32,004 nucleotides of DNA from assembly GCA_946619045.1 (NCBI GenBank), contig CAMOLV010000004.1, forward strand, positions 1 through 32,004. Reading direction: 5' to 3'. Below, piece by piece: positions 24,168-32,004 of the stretch (the first letter of the stretch is position 1; each line of letters begins with the position of its first letter). Below the pieces are notes generated by a model. It saw nothing but the letters and a program-made list of their open reading frames with translations, did no database searches and had not been told where the DNA came from. The translations under genes were made by a program, and so were the position numbers. This stretch comes from an uncultured Coriobacteriales bacterium (GTDB lineage: Bacteria > Actinomycetota > Coriobacteriia > Coriobacteriales > Atopobiaceae).

Positions 24168-24503
24168 CTAGAGCTTCTGCAGGTAGACGATGATGGTGCC
24201 GCCGGTCGAAGTCACGTCCACGTTCGCCCCCGACACCGTGACGGTGATGTTCGAGCCGCCGCCCATGAGGAACGCCTTGTTCCCCGCAGGCCTCACCATC
24301 CACAGGCTGTTGCTCCCCGCCGTCGAGTTGTGCGTCGTCGCGAGCAGGTACGTGCCGGATGCGGAGGGCAGGGCGAACCTCGTTGCGATCCCCGACGATG
24401 CGGAGCCGAGCTCCATCCACTGCGCCTCCGACAGGTGGTTGTGCCCCGCCGGCGCGTAGCTCCCCTTCGGTTGGTACTCGGGATTGAGCCTGGTGTAGGT
24501 CAT
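24168..24503 (-). CDS. Short tail-fibre cassette
   Basis: MTYTRLNPEYQPKGSYAPAGHNHLSEAQW...: fibre-type repeat and YTRLNP N-terminus. Confidence 0.65.
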   Translation of the reverse strand: MTYTRLNPEYQPKGSYAPAGHNHLSEAQWMELGSASSGIATRFALPSASGTYLLATTHNSTAGSNSLWMVRPAGNKAFLMGGGSNITVTVSGANVDVTSTGGTIIVYLQKL

Positions 24504-24508
24504 TCAGG

Positions 24509-24521
24509 CCCCCCCCCCCCC
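24509..24521 (-). repeat. Poly-G tract (G13), 5 nt upstream of ATG 24503
   Basis: Plus strand has 13 C; coding strand ...TAGCCTC-G13-CCTGA-ATGACC. Confidence 0.95.
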
Positions 24522-24525
24522 GAGG

Positions 24526-24870
24526 CTACCCGACGCGCACCGCCCTCAGGGAGCCGCGCTCCAGATTCGAGAACTGCATCGACGCGCCAGTGCCCGTGCA
24601 CCCGTGGACGGACGTGGCCGATGCCAGCCGCACCACCCACGTGATCGTGCCCTGCGACGCGAAGCCCTGCTGCCAGTGGTTCGTCACCCCGCGTAGGCCG
24701 AACGTGGGCGTGCCCGACAAGACCGACACCACCGGCACCATCAGGTCTATGACGTAGACGCCCGCGGGCAGCGTCAGCGCGCCCGTGAGCTGCGTCAGGC
24801 TCGCCGAGGCCGACTGCGCCGTCCACTCCGCCTCGTAGTACTCCCCGCGGTTCAGGCGCGTGTAGCCCAT
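24526..24870 (-). CDS. Short tail-fibre / minor tail cassette
   Basis: MGYTRLNRGEYYEAEWTAQSASASLTQLTGALTLPAGVYVIDLMVPVVS... Confidence 0.6.
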   Translation of the reverse strand: MGYTRLNRGEYYEAEWTAQSASASLTQLTGALTLPAGVYVIDLMVPVVSVLSGTPTFGLRGVTNHWQQGFASQGTITWVVRLASATSVHGCTGTGASMQFSNLERGSLRAVRVG

Positions 24871-24878
24871 GAGCTACA

Positions 24879-24888
24879 CCCCCCCCCC
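24879..24888 (-). repeat. Poly-G tract (G10), 8 nt upstream of ATG 24870
   Basis: Coding strand CCCCGC-G10-TGTAGCTC-ATGGGC. Confidence 0.95.
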
Positions 24889-24927
24889 GCGGGGATTCTA
24901 GCTAGTTTCATCATCTTTCGCCCCTTC

Positions 24928-26598
24928 CTATGACGTGTACCAGTACAGCCCGTAGTCGCTCGTGTCGAGCACGAGGCACGGCGCCACGGGCGGGGTGTAG
25001 CTCGCTATGGCCGACGTGACGAAGCACGGGTAGCACCGCGTGCCTCCCGCCTTCAGCTGGCCCAGGAAGTCCACGTCGTAGCCGACCGCCAGCCCGCTCG
25101 CGGGCGCCGCCGCGCCGATGCCCATGCCCTCGCCGCCCGCCTTGAAGTCGAGCACGAACCTCGCCGACGAGAGCACCGTGGAGCGCGCCGTGGACTTCCC
25201 GCCCTGGTGGTCCGTGACCGTGACCGTGACGGTATAGCTCCGCTCGGTGCTCGCCGAGGTGAGGTCCACGATCGCGACCGCAGTGCCCGAGTACGCGCCC
25301 GTCCCGCCGCCGCCAGAGGACGGCGCGAACGTCACGGTCTGGCTCCCGTCGGTCGCCACGGCCTTGCCCGACACGGTGCCGTAGTTGTCGGTCTTGCCCT
25401 GGTCGATGCTCTGCATGGTCGACCATTTCGCCGTCACCTTCATATAGGTGCCCTCGTCGTCGGCGACGCCCTGCGAGTCGCAGCGCACCGCCGTGAGCGA
25501 GGTGATCTTCGGCGCGGCGTAGTTCGACCTCCACACCGCGTAGAGCGTGGTCGCCGCGGCCGTCGAGGGGTTGTACGACGCGCCGGGCGCGTACTGCGCC
25601 GCCTTGGCCGACGACGTGGTGGCCCAGCCCAGGAACGTGTGCCCTATGCGCGTGGGCTTCGTCGTCGACAGCGTGAGCGCCGTGCCGTGGGTCCTCGTCT
25701 GCGCGGAGGGCGCGCCCGTGCCGCCGTTGGCGTTGTAGTTGACCGCGTAGCTGTTGCCCGTCCAGTGCGCGTAGAGCGTCGTGGCGGCGGTCGGCCTGTA
25801 GCTCCCGCCGGCGCCGCCGACCCTGGTGCCGCCAGACGCGGCCGTGTACCATCCCGCGAACGTGTAGCCCGTGCGGGCGGCGGGCGTGGGCAGCGTGAGC
25901 TGCGCGGTCGAGTCGGAGGTCGTCCACTGGGCGGTCATGGTCGTGGCCGCGTTGGCCGTGTAGCTGCCGCCCGCCGCGTACGTCTTGCCGTCGGAGGCCT
26001 TCCACTTGCTGAAGGTCCACGTGCGCGTGACGTTGGCCGTGGCCGACCCGGACGCCTGGCCCGATCCGTTGTAGTTGTACGTGACCTTGTACGAGGTCGG
26101 CGTCGTGGCGGCGTGCGAGATGGACCCGCGCAGGGCGAGGGCCTGCCCGTAGTACTTCGTCTGCGCCGCGGGAGTCGAGCTGCCGCCGTTGGCGGCGTAC
26201 TTCACGGCGTAGGACGCCAAGGCGGGGACGGTGATGGCCGCATATGCGACCGGCTTCTTCGACGACAGCGCGGTCTCCCAGTCTTGGGCATAGCCGGTGA
26301 TGTAGAGGCATATGTAAACCGTTTTCGCCGTCGTGCCCTTAGCCACCGCCTTCGTGATGTTCTTCGTCAGGTCGTACTCGCCGTAAGGGTTGGAAGCCCA
26401 ATCTGACCCTTTGGCATAATGGCCGGAGCTAGCGCCGTAGGTTAAGTTGTTCGAGCTCGAGATCGTGTACCCGAAAGAACCTTGCCCGAAAATCTGCACC
26501 CTTGTTATTTTGGCCGTCAAGTCCGCGTTGGTCGCAGACGTGCTATAAGTTACGGTTACTGTTGAAAAGTCTTCGTAACTCGACTTCAATGTCGCCAT
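24928..26598 (-). CDS. Large tail fibre/adhesin with InlB-B / Listeria-Bacteroides-type repeats
   Basis: TGYTFAGWYTAASGG...TTLYAHWTGNSYAVNYNANGGTGAPSAQTRTHG...GHTFLGWATTSS...TTLYAVW. Confidence 0.78.
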   Translation of the reverse strand: MATLKSSYEDFSTVTVTYSTSATNADLTAKITRVQIFGQGSFGYTISSSNNLTYGASSGHYAKGSDWASNPYGEYDLTKNITKAVAKGTTAKTVYICLYITGYAQDWETALSSKKPVAYAAITVPALASYAVKYAANGGSSTPAAQTKYYGQALALRGSISHAATTPTSYKVTYNYNGSGQASGSATANVTRTWTFSKWKASDGKTYAAGGSYTANAATTMTAQWTTSDSTAQLTLPTPAARTGYTFAGWYTAASGGTRVGGAGGSYRPTAATTLYAHWTGNSYAVNYNANGGTGAPSAQTRTHGTALTLSTTKPTRIGHTFLGWATTSSAKAAQYAPGASYNPSTAAATTLYAVWRSNYAAPKITSLTAVRCDSQGVADDEGTYMKVTAKWSTMQSIDQGKTDNYGTVSGKAVATDGSQTVTFAPSSGGGGTGAYSGTAVAIVDLTSASTERSYTVTVTVTDHQGGKSTARSTVLSSARFVLDFKAGGEGMGIGAAAPASGLAVGYDVDFLGQLKAGGTRCYPCFVTSAIASYTPPVAPCLVLDTSDYGLYWYTS

Positions 26599-28202
26599 CA
26601 CTCACCACTCTCCAACCATTTCAACGTCATGTTGCCGTTCGCGCGCTTGATCCACGCGAACTGGCCGAACCTCTGCATGTCCTCGACGTAGAGCATCCCC
26701 GTGTGCAGGCCCCACGGGCTATCGGGGTCGTCCTCGTCCTCCTGGCCGAACCACGCGAGATCGCCGCCGTCCTTCGCGAACGCGAGCCTGTTGGCCCTGC
26801 CCTCCATGTGCGTCTGGTCTGCCCGCCCGACGCGCAGCTGCTCGCCGACCTCGACCATCGACTCGCCGCCGCGCACGATCTCCACGGTGTCGGTGATGCG
26901 CACGCCGTGCGCGGGGACCTCGCCGCCCTCGGGGTCGTAGTCGTCGTCGCGGTGCACGAGGATGCCGCCGTCCGAGATGTCGGTGATGTAGCCCGTGGCC
27001 TTCTTCGAGGCCTCCGACGCGAGCGCGGCGGCCGTGGCCTCGGCACCCGCCTGCGCGCCCTGCGCCAGCTCCTCGGCGTAGCCCTGCAACCCTTCCAAGG
27101 CGCCAGCCGTCTCGGCCGCGTCGGCCTTGGCGGCTATGTCGGCGCCGAGGGACTCGACCGCGCCCGACAGGTCGTCGGCGGTCGCGTAGTCGCCCGCGTC
27201 CTGCTTGCCCTCGATGGCGCCGGCGGCCTGCTCGATGCCTGTCTCCGCGCTCGCCAGCCTGCCCTCGATCCCGCTCACGTCGCCTATGTCGGCGGCGTCG
27301 GATGCGTACACCACGTCGCTCGGGGAGTCGAGGTCCTCGGGGGCGGCGCGCCAGGGATGCGCCACGTCGCCCAGCTCCACCATGAGGTTGGAGATGGAGT
27401 AGTAGTTGCCCGAGCCGTACGTGCTGTAGAACTCCAGGTAATTCGTCTGTATGGTGGCGTCCGCGCGCGGCGCCCATCTGGCGGTCACGGCGACCCGCTT
27501 CTCAATGGACTCCCCGACCGCGTGCGTCTCTCCCGCCAGCGCGTTCCTGGTCGCGAACTGCATGAGACCCTTTAAGTTGCTGTTGTAGACGGTGAGTATC
27601 GGGTTCGCAGTGCCGACGTGCATCACGAGGTCGAACGACACCGTGACTGTCGCAGCCTCGTCGGGCACGTACGTGCGGCCTATGTCCAGGCGCGTGTACT
27701 CCGGGCCGTAGCTCGTGGCCTGGTGCTGCGTGCCGTCGAGGTTGTCTATCAGGGTGCCCTGCGTGTTGCGCGCTAGGTTGCGGCCGAGGCCGTCAGAGAA
27801 GGTGGTCATAGAATCGACCCCCCCCCCGGACGTCTCGACGGACAGGAAGCCGTCGGAGAAGAACCGCGCGGACGGGCGCATGTAAGCCGTGCCGGCTGGC
27901 GCGGTCACGCTCCTCATGATCGACGTGGCGTCAGTGGGCGCGTACCACGCGGGCCTGGAGAGCTGCCTCATATCGGCGTCGTAGAAGGCCGCGCTCACCC
28001 ACAGCGCGCCGCCCGCCGTGGGCGTCGCCTCCATCCTCAGCTCGAACACCTGGCCCGGCTGCGCGTCGCGCACGCCGCCATAGCGCTCGTTGTTACCGCC
28101 CTGGGCGTAAGTCGTGTGCGGGTCGACGTTGCCGATGCTGGCCGTCACCCATCCGACGTACGAGTCGGCGTAGTCAAAAATCTGGATGGGGTCGCTAATC
28201 AT
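26598..28202 (-). CDS. Tail fibre / baseplate-associated protein, containing an in-frame G10 tract
   Basis: 534 aa; N-terminal 124 aa module, poly-G linker SGGGVDS, then MTTFSDGLGRNLARN... with coiled-coil and C-terminal fibre-like region. Confidence 0.65.
   Translation of the reverse strand: MISDPIQIFDYADSYVGWVTASIGNVDPHTTYAQGGNNERYGGVRDAQPGQVFELRMEATPTAGGALWVSAAFYDADMRQLSRPAWYAPTDATSIMRSVTAPAGTAYMRPSARFFSDGFLSVETSGGGVDSMTTFSDGLGRNLARNTQGTLIDNLDGTQHQATSYGPEYTRLDIGRTYVPDEAATVTVSFDLVMHVGTANPILTVYNSNLKGLMQFATRNALAGETHAVGESIEKRVAVTARWAPRADATIQTNYLEFYSTYGSGNYYSISNLMVELGDVAHPWRAAPEDLDSPSDVVYASDAADIGDVSGIEGRLASAETGIEQAAGAIEGKQDAGDYATADDLSGAVESLGADIAAKADAAETAGALEGLQGYAEELAQGAQAGAEATAAALASEASKKATGYITDISDGGILVHRDDDYDPEGGEVPAHGVRITDTVEIVRGGESMVEVGEQLRVGRADQTHMEGRANRLAFAKDGGDLAWFGQEDEDDPDSPWGLHTGMLYVEDMQRFGQFAWIKRANGNMTLKWLESGE
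27818..27827 (-). repeat. Poly-G tract (G10) inside the fibre ORF, 8 nt upstream of internal ATG 27809
   Basis: TCC GGG GGG GGG GTC GAT TCT ATG ACC; loss of one G gives ...CTA TGA overlapping ATGA. Confidence 0.95.
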
Positions 28203-28642
28203 AGAGCCACCCCCCCCGCTTCAACGGGCGCGGGTTCCCATGCGTCGTACGGCGTCTCGCTCAGCCGCACGAGCACGCGCTCGCCCATGTCCACGCGCAG
28301 CACGTCGCGCCCCGCGTAGGTGTAGTCGCTCGAACGCACCACGAGCCTGATGCCTGCGGCGTTCTCCATCGTCGTGAACGTGTAGCCATCCAGGTCGAGC
28401 CGCTTCCATCCCGAGTCGTTCAGGAACTTGCCGTCGGCGTCGACCTGATGCAATCCGGCCAACACGTTGTAGTCGATGCCATCGGCGAACGCTTGCAGCT
28501 TGTATTCGGTCGACGGCTCGACCGGGACAGTCCATATCTCCGCTTCAAGCGTCACGCCTGCCTGGCCCGGCACGTAGTTGCCGTTGCCCACGCCGCCGTT
28601 GCGCCAGAAGCCCGACATGCTCGGCAATAGGTTCTCAGCCAC
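28199..28642 (-). CDS. Minor tail / carbohydrate-binding-like module
   Basis: 147 aa MAENLLPSMSGFWRNGGVGNGNYVPGQAGVTLEAEIWTV...; ends through a G8 tract with an ATGA overlap. Confidence 0.55.
   Translation of the reverse strand: MAENLLPSMSGFWRNGGVGNGNYVPGQAGVTLEAEIWTVPVEPSTEYKLQAFADGIDYNVLAGLHQVDADGKFLNDSGWKRLDLDGYTFTTMENAAGIRLVVRSSDYTYAGRDVLRVDMGERVLVRLSETPYDAWEPAPVEAGGVAL
28210..28217 (-). repeat. Poly-G tract (G8) near the 3' end of the 147-aa ORF, 7 nt upstream of ATG 28202
   Basis: GAA GCG GGG GGG GTG GCT CTA TGA; gain of one G fuses to the next ORF. Confidence 0.95.
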
Positions 28643-29734
28643 TTACCCCTCCAATCTAGCTATGTAGCGCGCGTCAGCCGACACCTCGCACGCCATGCCC
28701 GTCCCGACCAGCGCGCCCGTGTCGACGCGGTACCACTTCACGCAGCCGACCCGCAGCACCTCGACGGCGGTCAGCTCCGCGCCGTCCTTGCGCACCGTGG
28801 CCGCGAGCGTGACGGTCGACGCGCCGTCGGCTATGTCGGGCGACGACGCGCTCACCTCGACGGCGTAGCCGTGCGTGGAGAGCGCGCCGGCCAGCTCCGT
28901 CTTCGTGTAAACGTCTGACGCGTCGGCCTTGAGGGCCACCTGATCGCCGATCCGCTGCATCTCGGCCTCCCATTGGGAGAGCGTCTTGCTGCTGCCGAGC
29001 TGGACGTTCGCGCCTCCGAGCACCATCTTCCCCGGCTCGTCACCCGACGCCGGGATGTAGACGATGTAGGCGTCCTCGCTGCCCAGGTGCCACGGCCTCT
29101 TCTCGTCGAACGTCACGCCGTCGCGGCCGAAGCTCGCGACCACGTTCCCCGGGCCGTCGCCGGCGCCGTCGTAGAACGCGACCGCGCCGCGCGTGACGCT
29201 CACGAGGTCGTACAGGCCCGAGCGCAGCAGGACGCCGAGGTAGTTCACCAGGATGTTCAGGTAGGGGTTGTCGTCGGTCAGGTCCGCGAAACCCGAGGCT
29301 TCCGCCTCGCCCCACTCGTCCTGGCTCACGTCGGCGACGTGCGTGCCCCCGCCGTCGGCCCACACGTGGGCGTTCGTCACCGCCGCAGCGGCGGCCGCCT
29401 CGGCGGCGATCTCGGCGATCTCTGCGATGTCCGCCCGGGCCTCGTCGAGCTCGCGCTCGACCAGGCGGGCGCGGCCGTTGCTCGGCGGGTCGGTCTCGTT
29501 GCTCAGCACCGACGCGCCGCCGTTGCCGTCGAGCAGCACCTGCACGGCGTCGCCGGCGCTCACGCCGGACCCGATCCTGACGACGGTGGCCTCCCCCTGG
29601 CCGAGGTCCACGGTGGCTGTCCCGTCGGCCCCCACCGAGGTGACCGTCGCGGCCGATATGCTCGGCCCGGCTGCCGCCCCGCGCTTCCTGAGCAGCGCCG
29701 CCGCCCTGGCGGCGATGTCGAGCATGTCCGTCAT
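28643..29734 (-). CDS. Minor tail / baseplate protein
   Basis: 363 aa with beta-rich N-terminus, coiled coil (ELDEARADIAEIAEIAAEAA) and VALKADASDVYTKTELA. Confidence 0.6.
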   Translation of the reverse strand: MTDMLDIAARAAALLRKRGAAAGPSISAATVTSVGADGTATVDLGQGEATVVRIGSGVSAGDAVQVLLDGNGGASVLSNETDPPSNGRARLVERELDEARADIAEIAEIAAEAAAAAAVTNAHVWADGGGTHVADVSQDEWGEAEASGFADLTDDNPYLNILVNYLGVLLRSGLYDLVSVTRGAVAFYDGAGDGPGNVVASFGRDGVTFDEKRPWHLGSEDAYIVYIPASGDEPGKMVLGGANVQLGSSKTLSQWEAEMQRIGDQVALKADASDVYTKTELAGALSTHGYAVEVSASSPDIADGASTVTLAATVRKDGAELTAVEVLRVGCVKWYRVDTGALVGTGMACEVSADARYIARLEG

Positions 29735-30817
29735 CTACACCTCCTCCGTCACGTGGATGACGCTCGTCATCCTGCCGCCCACGGCGAGCGACATCGTCTG
29801 CCTGGCCACCCGCCCGACTCCCGCGATGCCGCGCGCCCTGTAGTCGACCTCGACCACGTCGCCCACGCGCGCGGGGCAGTACGGGTGCGCCACGGTGATG
29901 ACGCGCACGACCTGCCTGCCTGCGGCGAGCTCCTTGGCGGCGACCATGGCCGCCCTCTCGGCGTCCGCGCCGGCCTGCAGCTCGGCGGGGTTCAGGACCC
30001 GCCGCACGAGCTCGTAGCCGCGCGACGCGGTCGACACCGCGTGCGCCGGGTCGTCGTCTTCGGCCCGCGCCACCACCGCAGGCGAGGTGCGGTCCCACAC
30101 GACCTCGACCACGTTGGGGACGTTCATCGTCGAGCGCTCCTCGGAGGCCTCGGCCAGGATGTTGGACTTGACCGTTGAGTTACCGTCGTGGAACGTCCAC
30201 GACGGGCGCACGGCGCCCGGCACGGGCACCGGGTCGACGCCGAGCGCGCCCGTGGGCCCGCACGTGACCTCGCGGGCCGCCATGGCCGCGAGCGCCGCGG
30301 CGAGCTCGCCCCAGCTCTGCTGGCCGCCGGCGACGTAGGGCGCCCCGAGCACCGCTTCGGAGGGCGCCGCGGTCACCGGCGCGATGCCGTGGGACAGGGC
30401 ATCCGCCGCGGCGTATGCGCAGTTCGCCCCCGCCGGCACGGTGTACCCGTAGGGCGGTTTCGACCCCAGGTCCCTCTCCCTGTTCGCCAGCACGTGCAGC
30501 GGCCCGTAGAGGGCCGATTTCGAGCGGGCGAGCGAGCCGCCCGCGGTGCGCGCCGTGCGGTACGCGACCCACGTGTCGATCGGCACGCGCTCGCGCGCGC
30601 CCGACTGCTCGACGGCCATGTAGCAGCGGACGACCGCCTCGGCGGGCATCTCGCCCGCGACCTCCAGGGTCGCCGAGGTCACGTGCGCCGCGGAGGAGTC
30701 CCGCACGAGCGACCCAGACACGATGCCCGCGAACGGCTCCGCGTCGAGCCACGTCGAGGGGTCGACGCGCCAGTACTCGAACGACTGCCTGTCGAACCCG
30801 TACGCCCAGTCGACCAT
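29735..30817 (-). CDS. Minor tail / baseplate hub-like protein
   Basis: 360 aa; ...ARVGDVVEVDYRARGIAGVGRVARQTMSLAVGGRMTSVIHVTEEV resembles tail-associated hub C-termini. Confidence 0.55.
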   Translation of the reverse strand: MVDWAYGFDRQSFEYWRVDPSTWLDAEPFAGIVSGSLVRDSSAAHVTSATLEVAGEMPAEAVVRCYMAVEQSGARERVPIDTWVAYRTARTAGGSLARSKSALYGPLHVLANRERDLGSKPPYGYTVPAGANCAYAAADALSHGIAPVTAAPSEAVLGAPYVAGGQQSWGELAAALAAMAAREVTCGPTGALGVDPVPVPGAVRPSWTFHDGNSTVKSNILAEASEERSTMNVPNVVEVVWDRTSPAVVARAEDDDPAHAVSTASRGYELVRRVLNPAELQAGADAERAAMVAAKELAAGRQVVRVITVAHPYCPARVGDVVEVDYRARGIAGVGRVARQTMSLAVGGRMTSVIHVTEEV

Positions 30818-30818
30818 C

Positions 30819-32004
30819 TCACGCCTCCTTCGGCGGCATCACGCGCTCGCACGTCACCGACGCCCTCGCGAAGGGGGGCCGCGCGTTGCCGAGCACGGCC
30901 CTGACGCGTGCCCAGAAGCCGACGCCGAGCGGGTCGCGCACGTAGGCGAGCCGCCCGCGCAGCCCCCTGAGCTCGCGGCGCGTCGCGGCGTCCGAAAGCA
31001 GGTACTCCGCGTTGTAGGTCACCCGGTAGTCCCCCGACTCGCCCTCGTAGAGCGTGGGGTAGGCGTCGCCCGCGAGCTTCAGCATCTCCGAGTCGGCGGC
31101 GGGCTCCTCGTTCGACTCGAGCGCCAGCCCCAGCCTCACGAGCCGCCCGGTGTACTCCGCGAAGTCCCCGTCGACGTCGGGGGCCCACCCCTCGTCGTAG
31201 GTGATCACGAGGTCGCGCACGTCGGCCTCGACCGACGTCTCGGCGGACGACTGCACGTCGGCGGACGTCGACTTCGCGACGACCCGGTACGTGAGGGTGC
31301 CGAAGTTCGGGTGCGGGTCGGTGCACGACGCCTTGCCGTTGTTGGGAAGGCCGTCTGCGACGAGGACCGCCGTGCCGTCCATGTCGATGCGGTACACGTC
31401 GAGCTCGACGCCCGGCTGCAGGCGCGCGTAGTCCTCGTCCTCGGCGGCGGGCTCCGTGTAGTACGGCTCGCCGTCCTCGCCGTCGGGGTAGTACGTGCCC
31501 TCGGCGGGGTCGAGGGCCGCTATGGCCTCGGCCTCCTCGTCGATCTCGTCGTCGGACGCGTCGCCGGCGGCGGGCTCCTCAGCCTGCTGCCCGCCTTCTT
31601 CCCCTTCCTCGTCGGGCTCCGGCACCCAGCAGGCCGGGAAGATGCGGCATGTCAGGTCCTCGTAATCGAACACCACCGAGCAGCTCGGCTGGGGAAGCTC
31701 GACGCCCCAGTCGACGGGGAACGTGACGGGGGCGGCCTCGGCGGCCATCCCCATGGCGGTGTAGACCCACGCCCTGGCGGCGTAGGACGCGCCGGACACG
31801 AGCACGGCGTCGCGTGCTTGCACGGCGAACACGGCCGCCCCGCCGTCGAAGCCCTCGTCGCCGGGGTACAGGTCGGCCGACCACACCTCGTCGCCCTCCG
31901 AGACGTGGGTTCCCGAGCCGTCCTCGGCCTCGGCGTCGTAGGCGGCGGCGGCCAGTATGGCGGCCCTGACGTGCACGGGATAATCGAGCGCCCCGGCGCC
32001 CGCC
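30819..32004 (-). CDS. Minor tail protein, 5'-truncated by the window edge
   Basis: Frame stays open from GTG 31976 to the right edge (AGAGALDYPVHVRAAI...); tail-gene context. Confidence 0.5.
   Translation of the reverse strand, partial: AGAGALDYPVHVRAAILAAAAYDAEAEDGSGTHVSEGDEVWSADLYPGDEGFDGGAAVFAVQARDAVLVSGASYAARAWVYTAMGMAAEAAPVTFPVDWGVELPQPSCSVVFDYEDLTCRIFPACWVPEPDEEGEEGGQQAEEPAAGDASDDEIDEEAEAIAALDPAEGTYYPDGEDGEPYYTEPAAEDEDYARLQPGVELDVYRIDMDGTAVLVADGLPNNGKASCTDPHPNFGTLTYRVVAKSTSADVQSSAETSVEADVRDLVITYDEGWAPDVDGDFAEYTGRLVRLGLALESNEEPAADSEMLKLAGDAYPTLYEGESGDYRVTYNAEYLLSDAATRRELRGLRGRLAYVRDPLGVGFWARVRAVLGNARPPFARASVTCERVMPPKEA

Noticed and set aside
24500-24826. 108-aa alternate-frame ORF passing through the G13 tract
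   Set aside because: Composition and codon usage look non-coding, and the 24526-24870 frame is the credible gene. Kept only as a consideration in the leader-ORF finding.
23414-28642. Diversity-generating retroelement near the fibre genes
   Set aside because: No reverse transcriptase ORF and no template/variable repeat pair recognised in the window.
1-32004. tRNA or rRNA genes
   Set aside because: No convincing cloverleaf or rRNA-like sequence found by eye. A tRNAscan run would be needed to be sure.

Overview
The whole window reads as phage DNA from a high-GC host, probably an actinobacterium; a Coriobacteriia/Eggerthellaceae host is only a guess. No host-chromosome segment is recognisable. 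Read on the minus strand, the gene order is: immunity region (about 19.1-20.3 kb); early genes (ParB-like, tyrosine recombinase, replication protein, many small zinc-finger and Lar-like proteins, HNH); packaging and head genes (small and large terminase, portal, ClpP-like protease, HK97-like capsid); and the start of the tail module, which leaves the left edge. The right edge re-enters the same phage type in its tail, fibre, holin and endolysin genes. A plus-strand large serine recombinase sits directly against the endolysin.

The most interesting signal is a set of poly-G tracts (G13, G10, G10 and G8, plus shorter G6 and G5), confined to the tail-fibre cluster at 23.4-28.2 kb. Each lies 5-8 nt upstream of an ATG, where a Shine-Dalgarno would be. 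Two are also placed so that a 1-nt length change switches adjacent fibre ORFs between a fused protein and an ATGA-coupled pair. This looks like a phase-variable receptor-binding cassette array.

Other notable signals: a canonical CCCAAAC -1 frameshift site in the tail-assembly chaperone; a lambda-like origin candidate (12-bp iterons inside the replication gene next to 36 bp of pure A/T); two recombinases plus ParB in one phage; a compact antisense sRNA candidate; an AT-rich acr/aca-like moron; and scattered CGGGTGACAC motifs.

All calls come from reading the sequence and the supplied ORFs. No database search was possible.
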